From Pseudomonas sp. PSKL.D1 (GTDB lineage Bacteria; Pseudomonadota; Gammaproteobacteria; Pseudomonadales; Pseudomonadaceae), in contig NZ_CP118607.1 in the NCBI RefSeq assembly GCF_028898945.1, positions 5,690,001-5,754,000 on the forward strand: 64,000 bases of DNA, written 5' to 3'. Each line of letters opens with the position of its first letter. The stretch's first letter is position 1. Under the pieces are notes generated by a model. It saw only the letters and a program-made list of their open reading frames with translations. It ran no database searches and was not told the DNA's origin. Below are positions 49,761 to 58,597 of the stretch, one piece after another. A program made the translations under genes and the position numbers.

Positions 49761-51251
49761 TCAATCGAACACGATACCCTGCGCCAGCGGCAGCTCACGC
49801 GAGTAGTTCACGGTGTTGGTCTGGCGGCGCATGTAGCCCTTCCAGGCATCCGAACCCGACTCACGGCCACCGCCAGTCTCTTTCTCACCACCAAACGCCC
49901 CGCCAATCTCCGCGCCACTGGTGCCGATGTTGACGTTGGCAATGCCGCAATCGCTGCCCGAGGCGCTCTGGAAGCGCTCAGCCTCACGAATGTCGGTGGT
50001 GAAGATGCACGACGACAGACCTTGCGGCACTTCATTGTTCAGGCGCAGGGCCTCTTCGAAGTCGTCATAGGCCAGCACGTACAGGATCGGGGCGAAGGTT
50101 TCGTGGCGCACCACGTCGCTCTGGGCCGGCATCTCGGCGATGGCTGGCGACACGTAGTAGGCGTTCGGGTACTGGTCGGCCAACTGGCGCTCACCGCCGA
50201 ATACCTGGCCGCCTTCGTCGCGGGCCTTGGCCAGTGCACCTTGCATGGCGTCGAACGACAGCTTGTCGATCAGCGGGCCAACCAGGTTGTCCTTGCGTGG
50301 GTCGCCAATGCGAACCTTGCCGTAGGCCGCTTTGACACGGGCAACCACTTCGTCCTTGATCGAACGATGCACGATCAGGCGGCGCAGGGTGGTGCAGCGC
50401 TGGCCAGCGGTGCCGACAGCGGAGAACAGGATGCCGCGCACGGCCAGGTCCAGGTCTGCGCTTGGGGCCAGGATCATGGCGTTGTTGCCACCCAGTTCAA
50501 GGATGCTGCGGCCAAAGCGTGCAGCTACGCGCGGGCCGACTTCACGCCCCATGCGGGTGCTACCGGTCGCGCTGACCAGCGGAACGCGTGGGTCGTCAAC
50601 CAGCGCTTCACCGGCTTCACGGCCACCAATCACCAGTTGCGACAGGCCAGCCGGGGCATCGCCGAAGGCTTTCAGGGCTTTTTCGAACAGCGCCTGGCAA
50701 GCCAAAGCGGTCAACGGGGTTTTCTCGGACGGTTTCCACACCACCGAGTTGCCGGCCACCAACGCCAGCGCCGTGTTCCATGCCCATACGGCAACCGGGA
50801 AGTTAAAGGCGCTGATCACACCGACCACACCCAGCGGATGCCAGGTTTCACGCATGTGGTGGCCAGGGCGCTCGGAAGCGATGGTCAGGCCGTACAGCTG
50901 GCGCGAAAGGCCAACGGCAAAGTCGCAGATGTCGATCATTTCCTGGACTTCGCCCAGCCCTTCCTGGGTGATCTTGCCAGCTTCGATCGAAACCAGCTCG
51001 CCAAGGTCAGCTTTGTGCTCACGCAGTACTTCGCCGAACAAACGCACCAGCTCGCCACGGCGCGGAGCCGGCACAGTGCGCCAGGCTTCGAAGGCTGCCT
51101 GGGCCTGGTCGATGCAGACGGTGGTTTCGGCCTTGCCGAGCAGCTTCACCGTAGCGATCTGGCTGCCGTCGATCGGCGTGTGAACAGGGTAGTCGCCCTG
51201 GGTGTAAGCCACGGCGGCAACGCCAAGGCGATCGAGCAATCCAGCAACCAT
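49761..51251 (-). CDS. amaB: L-aminoadipate-semialdehyde (piperideine-6-carboxylate) dehydrogenase
   Basis: AmaB oxidises 2-aminoadipate 6-semialdehyde, in equilibrium with piperideine-6-carboxylate, to 2-aminoadipate with NAD+. The 496-residue protein has aldehyde dehydrogenase motifs: FNFPVAVWAWNTA, VWKPSEKTPLTALA, SATGSTRMGREV, ELGGNNAMI (catalytic Glu) and TAGQRCTTLRR (catalytic Cys in QRCT). ATG 51251 was chosen; a longer frame to 51347 lacks a ribosome-binding site. It is divergent from the LysR gene, whose product probably regulates it, and upstream of amaA. Confidence 0.92.
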   Translation of the reverse strand: MVAGLLDRLGVAAVAYTQGDYPVHTPIDGSQIATVKLLGKAETTVCIDQAQAAFEAWRTVPAPRRGELVRLFGEVLREHKADLGELVSIEAGKITQEGLGEVQEMIDICDFAVGLSRQLYGLTIASERPGHHMRETWHPLGVVGVISAFNFPVAVWAWNTALALVAGNSVVWKPSEKTPLTALACQALFEKALKAFGDAPAGLSQLVIGGREAGEALVDDPRVPLVSATGSTRMGREVGPRVAARFGRSILELGGNNAMILAPSADLDLAVRGILFSAVGTAGQRCTTLRRLIVHRSIKDEVVARVKAAYGKVRIGDPRKDNLVGPLIDKLSFDAMQGALAKARDEGGQVFGGERQLADQYPNAYYVSPAIAEMPAQSDVVRHETFAPILYVLAYDDFEEALRLNNEVPQGLSSCIFTTDIREAERFQSASGSDCGIANVNIGTSGAEIGGAFGGEKETGGGRESGSDAWKGYMRRQTNTVNYSRELPLAQGIVFD

Positions 51252-51387
51252 TTGTGCTTCTCCTACATCGGGTGATGGGGTGGAAAAATGATGTGGATCA
51301 GTATTAATCCGATCACACCGGTGCAACAAACGACCTTTATTCCGCATATCATTCCGTCAGGTAATGATTTGAGCCACTGAGAACGCC

Positions 51388-52278
51388 ATGACCAAACGCC
51401 TGGTGCCGTCCATGACCGCCCTGCAGTGCTTCGAAGCTGCAGCCCGCCACCTGAGCTTTACCCGTGCCGCCGAGGAGCTGCACCTGACCCAGAGTGCCGT
51501 CAGCAAGCAGGTGGCGCAGCTCGAAGAGATGCTGCGCCACCACTTGTTCCTGCGCATCCGCAGGCGCCTGCAGCTTACGCCTGCGGGCAGCTTGTACCTG
51601 GCCGAGGTCAACAAGATCCTCACGCAAGTGGACATGTCCAGCCGCTACGTCCTCACCTACGGCGAGCAGACCGAGATATTGAAGGTAGCCACTCAGCCGA
51701 GTTTTGGCGTGCGCTGGCTGATTCCGCACCTCAAGGGTTTTGGCAAACGCCACCCGAACATCCACCTGGACATTCGCAACGAGATGGAGCCATTCGCCTT
51801 GCTGCAGGGCTCGGCGGATGTGGTGTTCTTTTATGGGCAAGGCACCTGGCCGGGGGCAACGTGCGTGGAGTTGTTCCGTGAAGAAGTGGTGCCGGTGTGT
51901 GCACCAGAGTTGCTGGCGGGGCGTGAGCTGGCAGATGCCGCAGCGCTGGCAGAACTCGTGCTGTTGCAGAGCACATCGCGGCCAGAGGCTTGGCATGAAT
52001 GGTTTTTGGAGTTGGGGCTGCACAGTGTAAGCGCCTACCATGGGCCGAGGTTCGACACCTTCTACATGGCATTGAGCGCCGCCCAGTCAGGGTGTGGGGT
52101 GGCGTTGGTGCCTCGGTATCTGGTGGCGAAGGAGTTGGCGGATGGGAGCTTGGTGGTTGCCTGGCCCCATGCAATGCGCAGTGCCGGCGCGCATTACCTT
52201 GCCTATGCCGAGCATGCGGCGGAGGTGCCGAAGGTGCGGGCGTTGGTGGGGTGGGTTCGCGAGCAGCTTATGGTTTGA
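51388..52278 (+). CDS. LysR-family regulator of the lysine catabolism genes (inferred)
   Basis: The 296-residue GcvA-like LysR protein has a winged HTH (ALQCFEAAARHLSFTRAAEELHLTQSAVSKQV, shown in part) and an effector domain. It lies between and divergent from amaB (136 nt apart) and upstream of hglS, so lysine-pathway control is likely though not proven here. A perfect REP doublet follows its stop. Confidence 0.88.
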   Translation: MTKRLVPSMTALQCFEAAARHLSFTRAAEELHLTQSAVSKQVAQLEEMLRHHLFLRIRRRLQLTPAGSLYLAEVNKILTQVDMSSRYVLTYGEQTEILKVATQPSFGVRWLIPHLKGFGKRHPNIHLDIRNEMEPFALLQGSADVVFFYGQGTWPGATCVELFREEVVPVCAPELLAGRELADAAALAELVLLQSTSRPEAWHEWFLELGLHSVSAYHGPRFDTFYMALSAAQSGCGVALVPRYLVAKELADGSLVVAWPHAMRSAGAHYLAYAEHAAEVPKVRALVGWVREQLMV

Positions 52279-52280
52279 GG

Positions 52281-52375
52281 GCCTCATCGCGGCGGTCCGA
52301 CGTCTCGGTAAATCCGCTCCTACACCGGCCATGTAGGAGCGGATTTACCGAGACGTCGGACCGCCGCGAGAGGCC
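52281..52375. repeat. Perfectly paired REP doublet, CGGTCCGACGTCTCGG variant
   Basis: The arms GCGGCGGTCCGACGTCTCGG-TAAATCCGCTCCTACA and their complement flank an 8-nt loop. The same GGTCCGACGT core occurs at 16460 but there only in one arm. Confidence 0.9.
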
Positions 52376-52482
52376 CTGAAGGTCGATCATAAAAGGAATG
52401 ACAGTCCTACTTTTTTTCGCTTGTGGCCATAGTCCATTCCCAGCTTTCATGTAATCGTCCGAACCTAACCAGGAAGCTTGCG

Positions 52483-53877
52483 ATGCCCGCCCACGATTTC
52501 GTCAGCCCCGACAGCATCCGCGCGCAGTTCTCTGCCGCCATGTCGCTCATGTACAAACAGGAAGTGCCACTGTACGGCACGCTGCTGGAGCTGGTGAGTG
52601 AAATCAACCAGCAGGTCATGACGCAACAGCCTGAAGTGGCCCAAGCCCTGCGCTGGACCGGGGAAGTCGAGCGCCTCGACCAGGAGCGCCACGGTGCCAT
52701 CCGCGTCGGTACCGCCGAAGAACTGGCCACCATCGCCCGCCTGTTCGCGGTCATGGGCATGCAGCCAGTCGGCTACTACGACCTCAGTTCCGCCGGCGTG
52801 CCGGTGCACTCCACGGCGTTCCGAGCCGTGCACGAGCAGTCGCTGCACGTCAGCCCGTTCCGCGTGTTCACCTCGCTGCTGCGCCTGGAGCTGATCGACA
52901 ACCCGCAACTGCGTGAGCTCGCACAAGGCATCCTGGCCAAGCGCAAGATATTCACCAACCGTGCCCTCGAACTGATTGCTCAATGCGAGCGCGACGGTGG
53001 CCTGAACGCAGCCGATGCCGACACATTCGTGCAAGAGGCACTGCACACCTTCCGCTGGCACCACGATGCCACGGTGACTGCCGATCAGTACCAGCAACTA
53101 CACGATCAGCACCGCCTGATCGCCGATGTGGTGGCGTTCCAAGGCCCGCACATCAACCACCTGACCCCACGCACGCTGGACATTGATGCAATCCAGCTTG
53201 GCATGCCCGCCAAGGGCATCCCGCCGAAGGCCGTGGTCGAGGGCCCGCCCACCCGTCGCCACCCGATCCTGCTGCGCCAAACCAGCTTCAAGGCCCTGCA
53301 GGAAAAGGTCGCGTTCAGTGATCAAAATGCCAGCGAGGGCAGCCACACTGCACGCTTTGGCGAAATCGAGCAGCGTGGCGCGGCCCTTACCCCAAAGGGG
53401 CGCCAACTCTACGACAAGCTGCTGGACGCAACCCGCGCAGCACTGGGCAGCGCGCCAGCCGAGGCCAATGCCGAGCGCTACATGGCCCTGCTGCAGGAAC
53501 ACTTCGCCGCGTTCCCGGATGACCTGGCGCAAATGCGCGAACAGGGGCTGGCGTACTTCCGTTACTTCGCGACTGAAAAGGGGCTGGCCGCGCGCGATCA
53601 GCAAGGGCGGCCAACCACGCTTGAAGGGCTGATCGACGCAGGGCATGTGCATTTCGAAGCACTGGTTTACGAGGACTTCCTGCCCGTCAGCGCAGCGGGG
53701 ATCTTCCAGTCCAACCTGGGTGATGATGCCCAGGCGGAATATGGCAGCAACGCCAACCGCGAGGCCTTCGAGGCGGCGTTGGGGTTGCAGGTGCAGGATG
53801 AGCTGGCGTTGTATGCGCAGACTGAGCAGCGGTCGTTGCAAGGGTGCGCGCAGGCGCTGAACCTGTCGGGTATTTGA
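52483..53877 (+). CDS. hglS: 2-oxoadipate dioxygenase/decarboxylase (DUF1338, YdcJ-like)
   Basis: HglS converts 2-oxoadipate to D-2-hydroxyglutarate using Fe(II) and O2, the last dedicated step of D-lysine catabolism in P. putida. The 464-residue length fits the YdcJ/DUF1338 family. The likely metal ligands are a His in VPVHSTAFRAV, a His in HINHLTPRTLDI and a Glu near the C-terminus (HFEALVYEDFLPVSAAGIFQSNLG region). ATG 52483 has AGGA at 52471. Its position after the amaAB-LysR block matches the KT2440 arrangement. No other gene of the unit follows before a REP/hairpin. Confidence 0.9.
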   Translation: MPAHDFVSPDSIRAQFSAAMSLMYKQEVPLYGTLLELVSEINQQVMTQQPEVAQALRWTGEVERLDQERHGAIRVGTAEELATIARLFAVMGMQPVGYYDLSSAGVPVHSTAFRAVHEQSLHVSPFRVFTSLLRLELIDNPQLRELAQGILAKRKIFTNRALELIAQCERDGGLNAADADTFVQEALHTFRWHHDATVTADQYQQLHDQHRLIADVVAFQGPHINHLTPRTLDIDAIQLGMPAKGIPPKAVVEGPPTRRHPILLRQTSFKALQEKVAFSDQNASEGSHTARFGEIEQRGAALTPKGRQLYDKLLDATRAALGSAPAEANAERYMALLQEHFAAFPDDLAQMREQGLAYFRYFATEKGLAARDQQGRPTTLEGLIDAGHVHFEALVYEDFLPVSAAGIFQSNLGDDAQAEYGSNANREAFEAALGLQVQDELALYAQTEQRSLQGCAQALNLSGI

Positions 53878-53879
53878 AG

Positions 53880-53937
53880 GGGCCGCGGCGGCCCGACGCC
53901 TCAGAGAATCCGCTCCTGCACGGAGCGGATTTTTTTG
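53880..53937 (+). terminator. REP-derived terminator after hglS
   Basis: A single inverted REP unit (AATCCGCTCCTGCA / GGAGCGGATT) is followed by a T7 run, so it works as a Rho-independent terminator for hglS. The minus-strand chemoreceptor gene ends just beyond it. Confidence 0.75.
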
Positions 53938-53940
53938 CGA

Positions 53941-55842
53941 TCAAACCCGGAACCGATCTACCTCTTGGCGCAACTGCGCCGCCAGCCCTTCCAGCTCCCG
54001 CGCGGTGAAGGCCAGCTCGTTGGCCACATCGCGCTGCTCGCTGTTGGCCTGGGCAATGCTCTGCAGGTTGCGGCTGAGCACGGTTGCGGTGCTGCTCTGC
54101 TCCTGAGTCGCGGTGCTGATCACGGCAAACTGCTCGCCTGCCGCCCGGCTTTGCTCATCGATGCGCGCCAGTGCCTCCGCCACTTTGCCGTTACGGTCCA
54201 GGCCTTCCTGCATCAGCTGGTTGCCCTGCTCCAGGGTGTTGATGGCATGGCCCGTCTGCTGCTGGATGCTGGTGATCATGCCGGAGATTTCATCCGTGGC
54301 TTGGCGGGTACGCGCCGCCAAACCCCGCACTTCATCGGCAACCACTGCAAAGCCGCGCCCTTGCTCACCGGCGCGAGCCGCTTCGATGGCAGCGTTCAGG
54401 GCCAGCAGGTTGGTCTGCTCGGCAATCGAGGTGATCACGCTGATAATGCCGCCGATTTCCTGAGAGCGTGCCCCCAGGGTATCCATTACGGTTGCAGTGC
54501 CGCCCAGCGCCTCGGCGATCTGACGCAGCGAACTCGACGCTTCGTCCATCGCAGTACGGCCGATGCGCGTCTGCTGCGCGTTGTCGCGCGCCATGCGCTC
54601 GGTGCCGGCCATATTGTCGGCGATGTTCATCGAGGTGGCGCTGAACTCCTCCACCGCACCGGCCATGCTGGTGATTTCACCTGACTGCTGCTCCATGCCT
54701 TCACAGGCTCCGGTCGAGAGGCCCGACAGCGAACGGGCGCGCCCGCTGACTTGCTCGGAGGCACCACGAATGTGCTCGACCATGGTTGCCAGCGCTTCGC
54801 CCATCTTGTTGAAACTGCGTGCAAGCTGGCCAATTTCGTCATGGCTGGTGATGGCCAGGCGTGCACTCAGGTCGCCCGCGCCCAGTGCTTCGGCCTGACG
54901 GACCAGATCGTCCAGTGGGCGCAGTTTGCGGCGCAGCAGCCACAAGGTGGCGACAACGGCCAACAGCATCGCCAGCAGGCTGCCAATGGCCAGGCGCAGG
55001 CCGACACTCCAGGTCACCTCGCGGATTTCCGCTTCGGGCATGCTGGCGACCACTGTCCAGGGGCCTTCGGCAAAGGGTGCGCTGGCGCTGAACAGTGGCT
55101 GGTCGGCATTGGCCGGCGGCACCAGCCATTCGCCCCGCTCATCGCGCAAGGCCAGCGAGCCGGTCTCGCCAATGCGGAAGCGTTTGAGGTTGTTGAACTG
55201 CGCGTTCTGCGCGTCGGTGTAATCGAAACCGACGAACAGCACGGCGATGACCCGGCCACTGCCGTCGCTCACGGGCACATAGCGGGTCATGTAGTTGCGC
55301 TCGAACAGCAACGCACGGCCCACGTAGGTTTGCCCGGCCAGCAGTTTCGCGTAGGCCGGGTGCTGGCGATCGAGCTGAGTACCAATGGCGCGGCTTCCAT
55401 CCTGCTTCTTGAGGCTGGTGCTGATGCGCACGAAGTCGTCACCGCTGCGCACGAACAGGGTGGCTACGCCTGCGGTCATCTGCTGGAATTCGTCGACTTG
55501 CTGGAAGTCGTTGTTCAGCAGGTGCTCGCCCAGGTACAAGGCTGGCGTGGCTTGCCCGGCAACCTGTACGGTTTCGCCAGCGTGCAAGGCAAGGCCCGAT
55601 GCGAATCGGCGCTCGAACAGGCCGCTCAGGCGCTGGGTGTTGTCCTTGAGCGAGCCATGGAACGTATCCAGCTGGTCGGCCAGTAAACGTGCCTCGCTGG
55701 CCAGGTGTTGCTGGCGCGTGGTGAAGTTGGCGTCATCCAGTGAGCGCAGGGCAAACAGGGTACTGCCGGTGATCACCAGCGCCAGCACAATGGCGAGGGC
55801 GACACCGAGTTGCGAGGCAATGCGGGCACGCGGTTGAGACAT
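53941..55842 (-). CDS. Methyl-accepting chemotaxis protein with Cache sensor
   Basis: The 633-residue chemoreceptor has an N-terminal helix ([21 protein letters not shown]), a periplasmic Cache3/Cache2-type sensor (about 45-275, [24 protein letters not shown] and [23 protein letters not shown]), a second helix ([20 protein letters not shown]), HAMP and a signalling domain with the hairpin tip [34 protein letters not shown] (in part [20 protein letters not shown]). Ligand unknown; organic acids are common for this sensor type. It has no flagellar genes nearby and would serve the primary or the second flagellum through cytoplasmic Che proteins. Confidence 0.92.
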   Translation of the reverse strand: MSQPRARIASQLGVALAIVLALVITGSTLFALRSLDDANFTTRQQHLASEARLLADQLDTFHGSLKDNTQRLSGLFERRFASGLALHAGETVQVAGQATPALYLGEHLLNNDFQQVDEFQQMTAGVATLFVRSGDDFVRISTSLKKQDGSRAIGTQLDRQHPAYAKLLAGQTYVGRALLFERNYMTRYVPVSDGSGRVIAVLFVGFDYTDAQNAQFNNLKRFRIGETGSLALRDERGEWLVPPANADQPLFSASAPFAEGPWTVVASMPEAEIREVTWSVGLRLAIGSLLAMLLAVVATLWLLRRKLRPLDDLVRQAEALGAGDLSARLAITSHDEIGQLARSFNKMGEALATMVEHIRGASEQVSGRARSLSGLSTGACEGMEQQSGEITSMAGAVEEFSATSMNIADNMAGTERMARDNAQQTRIGRTAMDEASSSLRQIAEALGGTATVMDTLGARSQEIGGIISVITSIAEQTNLLALNAAIEAARAGEQGRGFAVVADEVRGLAARTRQATDEISGMITSIQQQTGHAINTLEQGNQLMQEGLDRNGKVAEALARIDEQSRAAGEQFAVISTATQEQSSTATVLSRNLQSIAQANSEQRDVANELAFTARELEGLAAQLRQEVDRFRV

Positions 55843-55962
55843 GGGGGGAAGCTCCGACGGTGAAACACGCCCTCTGGCGGGACGCTGGTGCCAATTAATC
55901 GGCTTCGCAGGGGAATACTTGAGTGTCGGGCACGGGTAAACGCAAACCTTTGCGTTGTGCCA

Positions 55963-56046
55963 GTACGGGCCTCATCGCGGATGAATCCGCTCCTACAGGT
56001 CTGCACACCTCTGTAGGAGCGGATTCATCCGCGATGAGGCCCGTAC
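55963..56046. repeat. Perfect 36-bp REP doublet
   Basis: Two identical inverted arms of 36 bp (GTACGGGCCTCATCGCGG... through CTCCTACAG) with a 12-nt loop. The right arm touches the 3' end of the LysR gene on the minus strand. Perfect identity suggests recent acquisition or conversion. Confidence 0.92.
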
Positions 56047-56052
56047 CGGCAA

Positions 56053-56979
56053 TCAAACTGCCGGCAGTACTTGCACATCCGGCAAATCCACCGCCGCCGC
56101 CTCTTCCTGCAAAAATGCACTTAACCGCCGCAACCGCTCGCCCCCCGGCCGTGTGCGCGGCCACACCAGGTAATAATCCATGCCGCTGGGCACCGCCGTT
56201 GGCCATGGCAGGCTCAAACGGCCCTGGGCCACGTCCTCGGCAACCATCAGCAAGTCCCCCATGGAAATACCGTAACCACGGGCCGCCGCGATCATGCCCA
56301 GCTCCAGCGTGTCGAACACCTGCCCGCCCTTGAGCGATATCTTGTCTGCGAGGCCCATGCGCTCCAGCCAGGCACGCCAGTCGCGCTTGTCCGGGGTGGG
56401 GTGCAGCAATTCGATACCCGCCAGCCGCCGCTCATCCAAAGGCCCGTCTTCAAGCAGGTCCGGCGCCCCCACCGGGATCAACAGCTCGGAAAACAGCCGG
56501 CGTACTTCCCAGTCCTGCGGAAAAACGCCATCACTGAGCAGCACGGCGCAGTCAAAAGGCTCCTGGTTGAAATCCACATGGTCGACGTCCATCCACGCGC
56601 TGGTCAGCTGCACCTCGTTGCCCGGCTGCAGGTGGCGAAAGCGGCTCAGGCGTGCCAGCAACCAACGCATGGTCAGGGTCGAAGGGGCCTTCATGCGCAG
56701 CATGTCATCTTCACCGCGCAAGGTGTCGCAGGCACGCTCCAATGCGGTGAAACCCTCCCGTACGCCAGGCAGCAGCATCCGCGCGGCTTCGGTCAGTTGC
56801 AGGCTACGCCCGCTGCGCACGAACAGCCGGCAGGCAAAGTGATCCTCCAAGGTGCGGATGTGCCGACTGACCGCGCTCTGGGTAATCGACAGTTCTTCGC
56901 CGGCGCGGGTGAATGAAGTGAGCCGGGCGGCGGCTTCAAATGCGCGCAGCGCATAAAGCGGGGGCAGCTGACGGGACAT
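56053..56979 (-). CDS. LysR-family regulator (GcvA-like)
   Basis: The 308-residue protein has the LysR HTH (LYALRAFEAAARLTSFTRAGEELSITQSAVSRHI, in part SFTRAGEELSITQSAVSRHI) and a GcvA-like effector domain (MLRMKAPSTLTMRWLLARL). It is divergent from the MATE gene, 158 nt away, which is a plausible target. Its stop lies next to the REP doublet. Effector unknown. Confidence 0.9.
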   Translation of the reverse strand: MSRQLPPLYALRAFEAAARLTSFTRAGEELSITQSAVSRHIRTLEDHFACRLFVRSGRSLQLTEAARMLLPGVREGFTALERACDTLRGEDDMLRMKAPSTLTMRWLLARLSRFRHLQPGNEVQLTSAWMDVDHVDFNQEPFDCAVLLSDGVFPQDWEVRRLFSELLIPVGAPDLLEDGPLDERRLAGIELLHPTPDKRDWRAWLERMGLADKISLKGGQVFDTLELGMIAAARGYGISMGDLLMVAEDVAQGRLSLPWPTAVPSGMDYYLVWPRTRPGGERLRRLSAFLQEEAAAVDLPDVQVLPAV

Positions 56980-57137
56980 GGTGCACCAATGTTTTTGGGG
57001 GCAATCAGGGAAACGTGGAAATCATACATGCATGAGTTCAACTCATGCCAACCATCGCTTTTATCCTTTTGTGCAAAGCTGACCAAAGCCTCAGAATCCA
57101 CGCCTTGCTCACAGGATCTGGAAGAAGGACAGCCAAC

Positions 57138-58526
57138 ATGCACGTCGTGCCAACCAAAGAACTCAAGGCTTTGCTGCGCCTCGCCGGGCCGCTGATCGCC
57201 TCGCAGTTGGCGCACATGCTGATGGTGCTGACCGACACCCTGATGATGGCCCGCATCAGCCCGCAGGCGCTGGCCGGCGGTGGGCTGGGCGCGGCCAGCT
57301 ATTCGTTCGTGTCGATTTTCTGCCTGGGCGTGATTGCCGCGGTAGGCACCTTGGTGGCAATTCGCAAAGGCGCCAACGATATTGAGGGCGCGACACGCCT
57401 GGCACAAAACGGCCTGTGGCTGGCCTGGGGCCTGGCACTGGTAGCGGCACTGGCGCTGTGGAACCTGGAGCCGGTGTTGCTGCTGTTTGGGCAAAAGCCT
57501 GAAAACGTCAGCGCCGCCGCCGAATTCCTCACCCTGCTGCCGTTGGCGCTGCCCGGCTACCTGACGTTCATGGCTTTGCGCGGCTTCACCAGTGCCCTGG
57601 GCCGCTCGACGCCCGTGATGGTCATCAGCCTGGTCGGCACCGTGCTGAATTACCTGTTCAACCATGCGCTGATCGAAGGTATGTTCGGCCTGCCCAAGCT
57701 TGGGCTGATGGGTATCGGCATGGTCACTGCCGTGGTCTCGATGGGCATGGCCATTGCCTTGGCGCTATACATACGCTGGCACTCGGCTTACGACGCCTAT
57801 CCATTGCGCAAGGGGTTGTCGCGCCCGTCCCTGCCCGCGTTGCGTGAGCTGTGGCGGTTGGGCCTGCCGATTGGGGGCACCTACATGGTTGAAGTCGGCC
57901 TGTTCGCATTCGCCGCACTTTGCATGGGTGTACTTGGCAGCACCGAGCTTGCCGCGCACCAGATTGCCCTGCAGATCGTATCCACCGCCTTCATGGTGCC
58001 GACGGGGCTCTCTTACGCTGTGACCATGCGCGTAGGGCTTTACTACGGCGCGGGCAAACTGCTGGCTGCACGTAGCGCGGGGCGGGTTGGCATGGGCTTC
58101 GGCGCAGTGCTCATGTTCGGCTTCGCCGCGCTGTTCTGGTTGCTGCCCAACGAACTGGTAGGCCTGTTCATCGACCGCGACGACCCGGCGTTTGCGGCAA
58201 TCTTCCAGTTGGCCGTTCAACTGCTGATGGTGGCAGCTTGGTTCGAGCTTTTCGATGGGGTGCAAACCATCGCCATGGGTTCGATACGTGGGTTGAAGGA
58301 TGCCAAGACCACGTTCCTGATCGGGCTGTGCTGCTACTGGTTGGTGGGGGCGCCGAGCGCTTGGCTGTTCACGTTTACGCTGGGAGGCGGTGCGGTAGGC
58401 GTCTGGTGGGGCTTGGCGCTGGGGTTGGCCTGTGCTTCGGTGGCGCTGACGATTGGCTTTGAGTGGCGGATGCGGCGGTTGCTGGGGAAGGCGAAGGTGC
58501 GTGAGGGAGCGGCTGTTTCGGTTTGA
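57138..58526 (+). CDS. MATE-family multidrug exporter (NorM/YeeO-like)
   Basis: The 462-residue membrane protein has 12 predicted helices in two halves and MATE features (LLRLAGPLIASQLAHMLMVLTDTLMMARIS, LGLPIGGTYMVEVGLFAFAALCMGVLGSTELAAHQI). MATE exporters couple drug or metabolite efflux to sodium or proton influx. ATG 57138 was chosen; the longer frame from 57045 lacks a good ribosome-binding site. It is divergent from the LysR gene. Confidence 0.9.
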   Translation: MHVVPTKELKALLRLAGPLIASQLAHMLMVLTDTLMMARISPQALAGGGLGAASYSFVSIFCLGVIAAVGTLVAIRKGANDIEGATRLAQNGLWLAWGLALVAALALWNLEPVLLLFGQKPENVSAAAEFLTLLPLALPGYLTFMALRGFTSALGRSTPVMVISLVGTVLNYLFNHALIEGMFGLPKLGLMGIGMVTAVVSMGMAIALALYIRWHSAYDAYPLRKGLSRPSLPALRELWRLGLPIGGTYMVEVGLFAFAALCMGVLGSTELAAHQIALQIVSTAFMVPTGLSYAVTMRVGLYYGAGKLLAARSAGRVGMGFGAVLMFGFAALFWLLPNELVGLFIDRDDPAFAAIFQLAVQLLMVAAWFELFDGVQTIAMGSIRGLKDAKTTFLIGLCCYWLVGAPSAWLFTFTLGGGAVGVWWGLALGLACASVALTIGFEWRMRRLLGKAKVREGAAVSV

Positions 58527-58533
58527 TTTGGGG

Positions 58534-58593
58534 GCCTCTCGCGGATGAATCCGCTCCTACAAAGGCCGTGTAGGAGCGGATTCATCCGCGATA
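58534..58593. repeat. Paired REP elements
   Basis: Inverted CGCGGATGAATCCGCTCCTACA units with an 8-nt loop between two convergent genes, likely acting as a bidirectional terminator. Confidence 0.9.
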
Positions 58594-58597
58594 ATGC

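Noticed and set aside
55963..56046. CRISPR-like repeat or insertion-sequence end
   Set aside because: The 36-bp arms belong to a REP doublet; there are no spaced direct repeats and no transposase.
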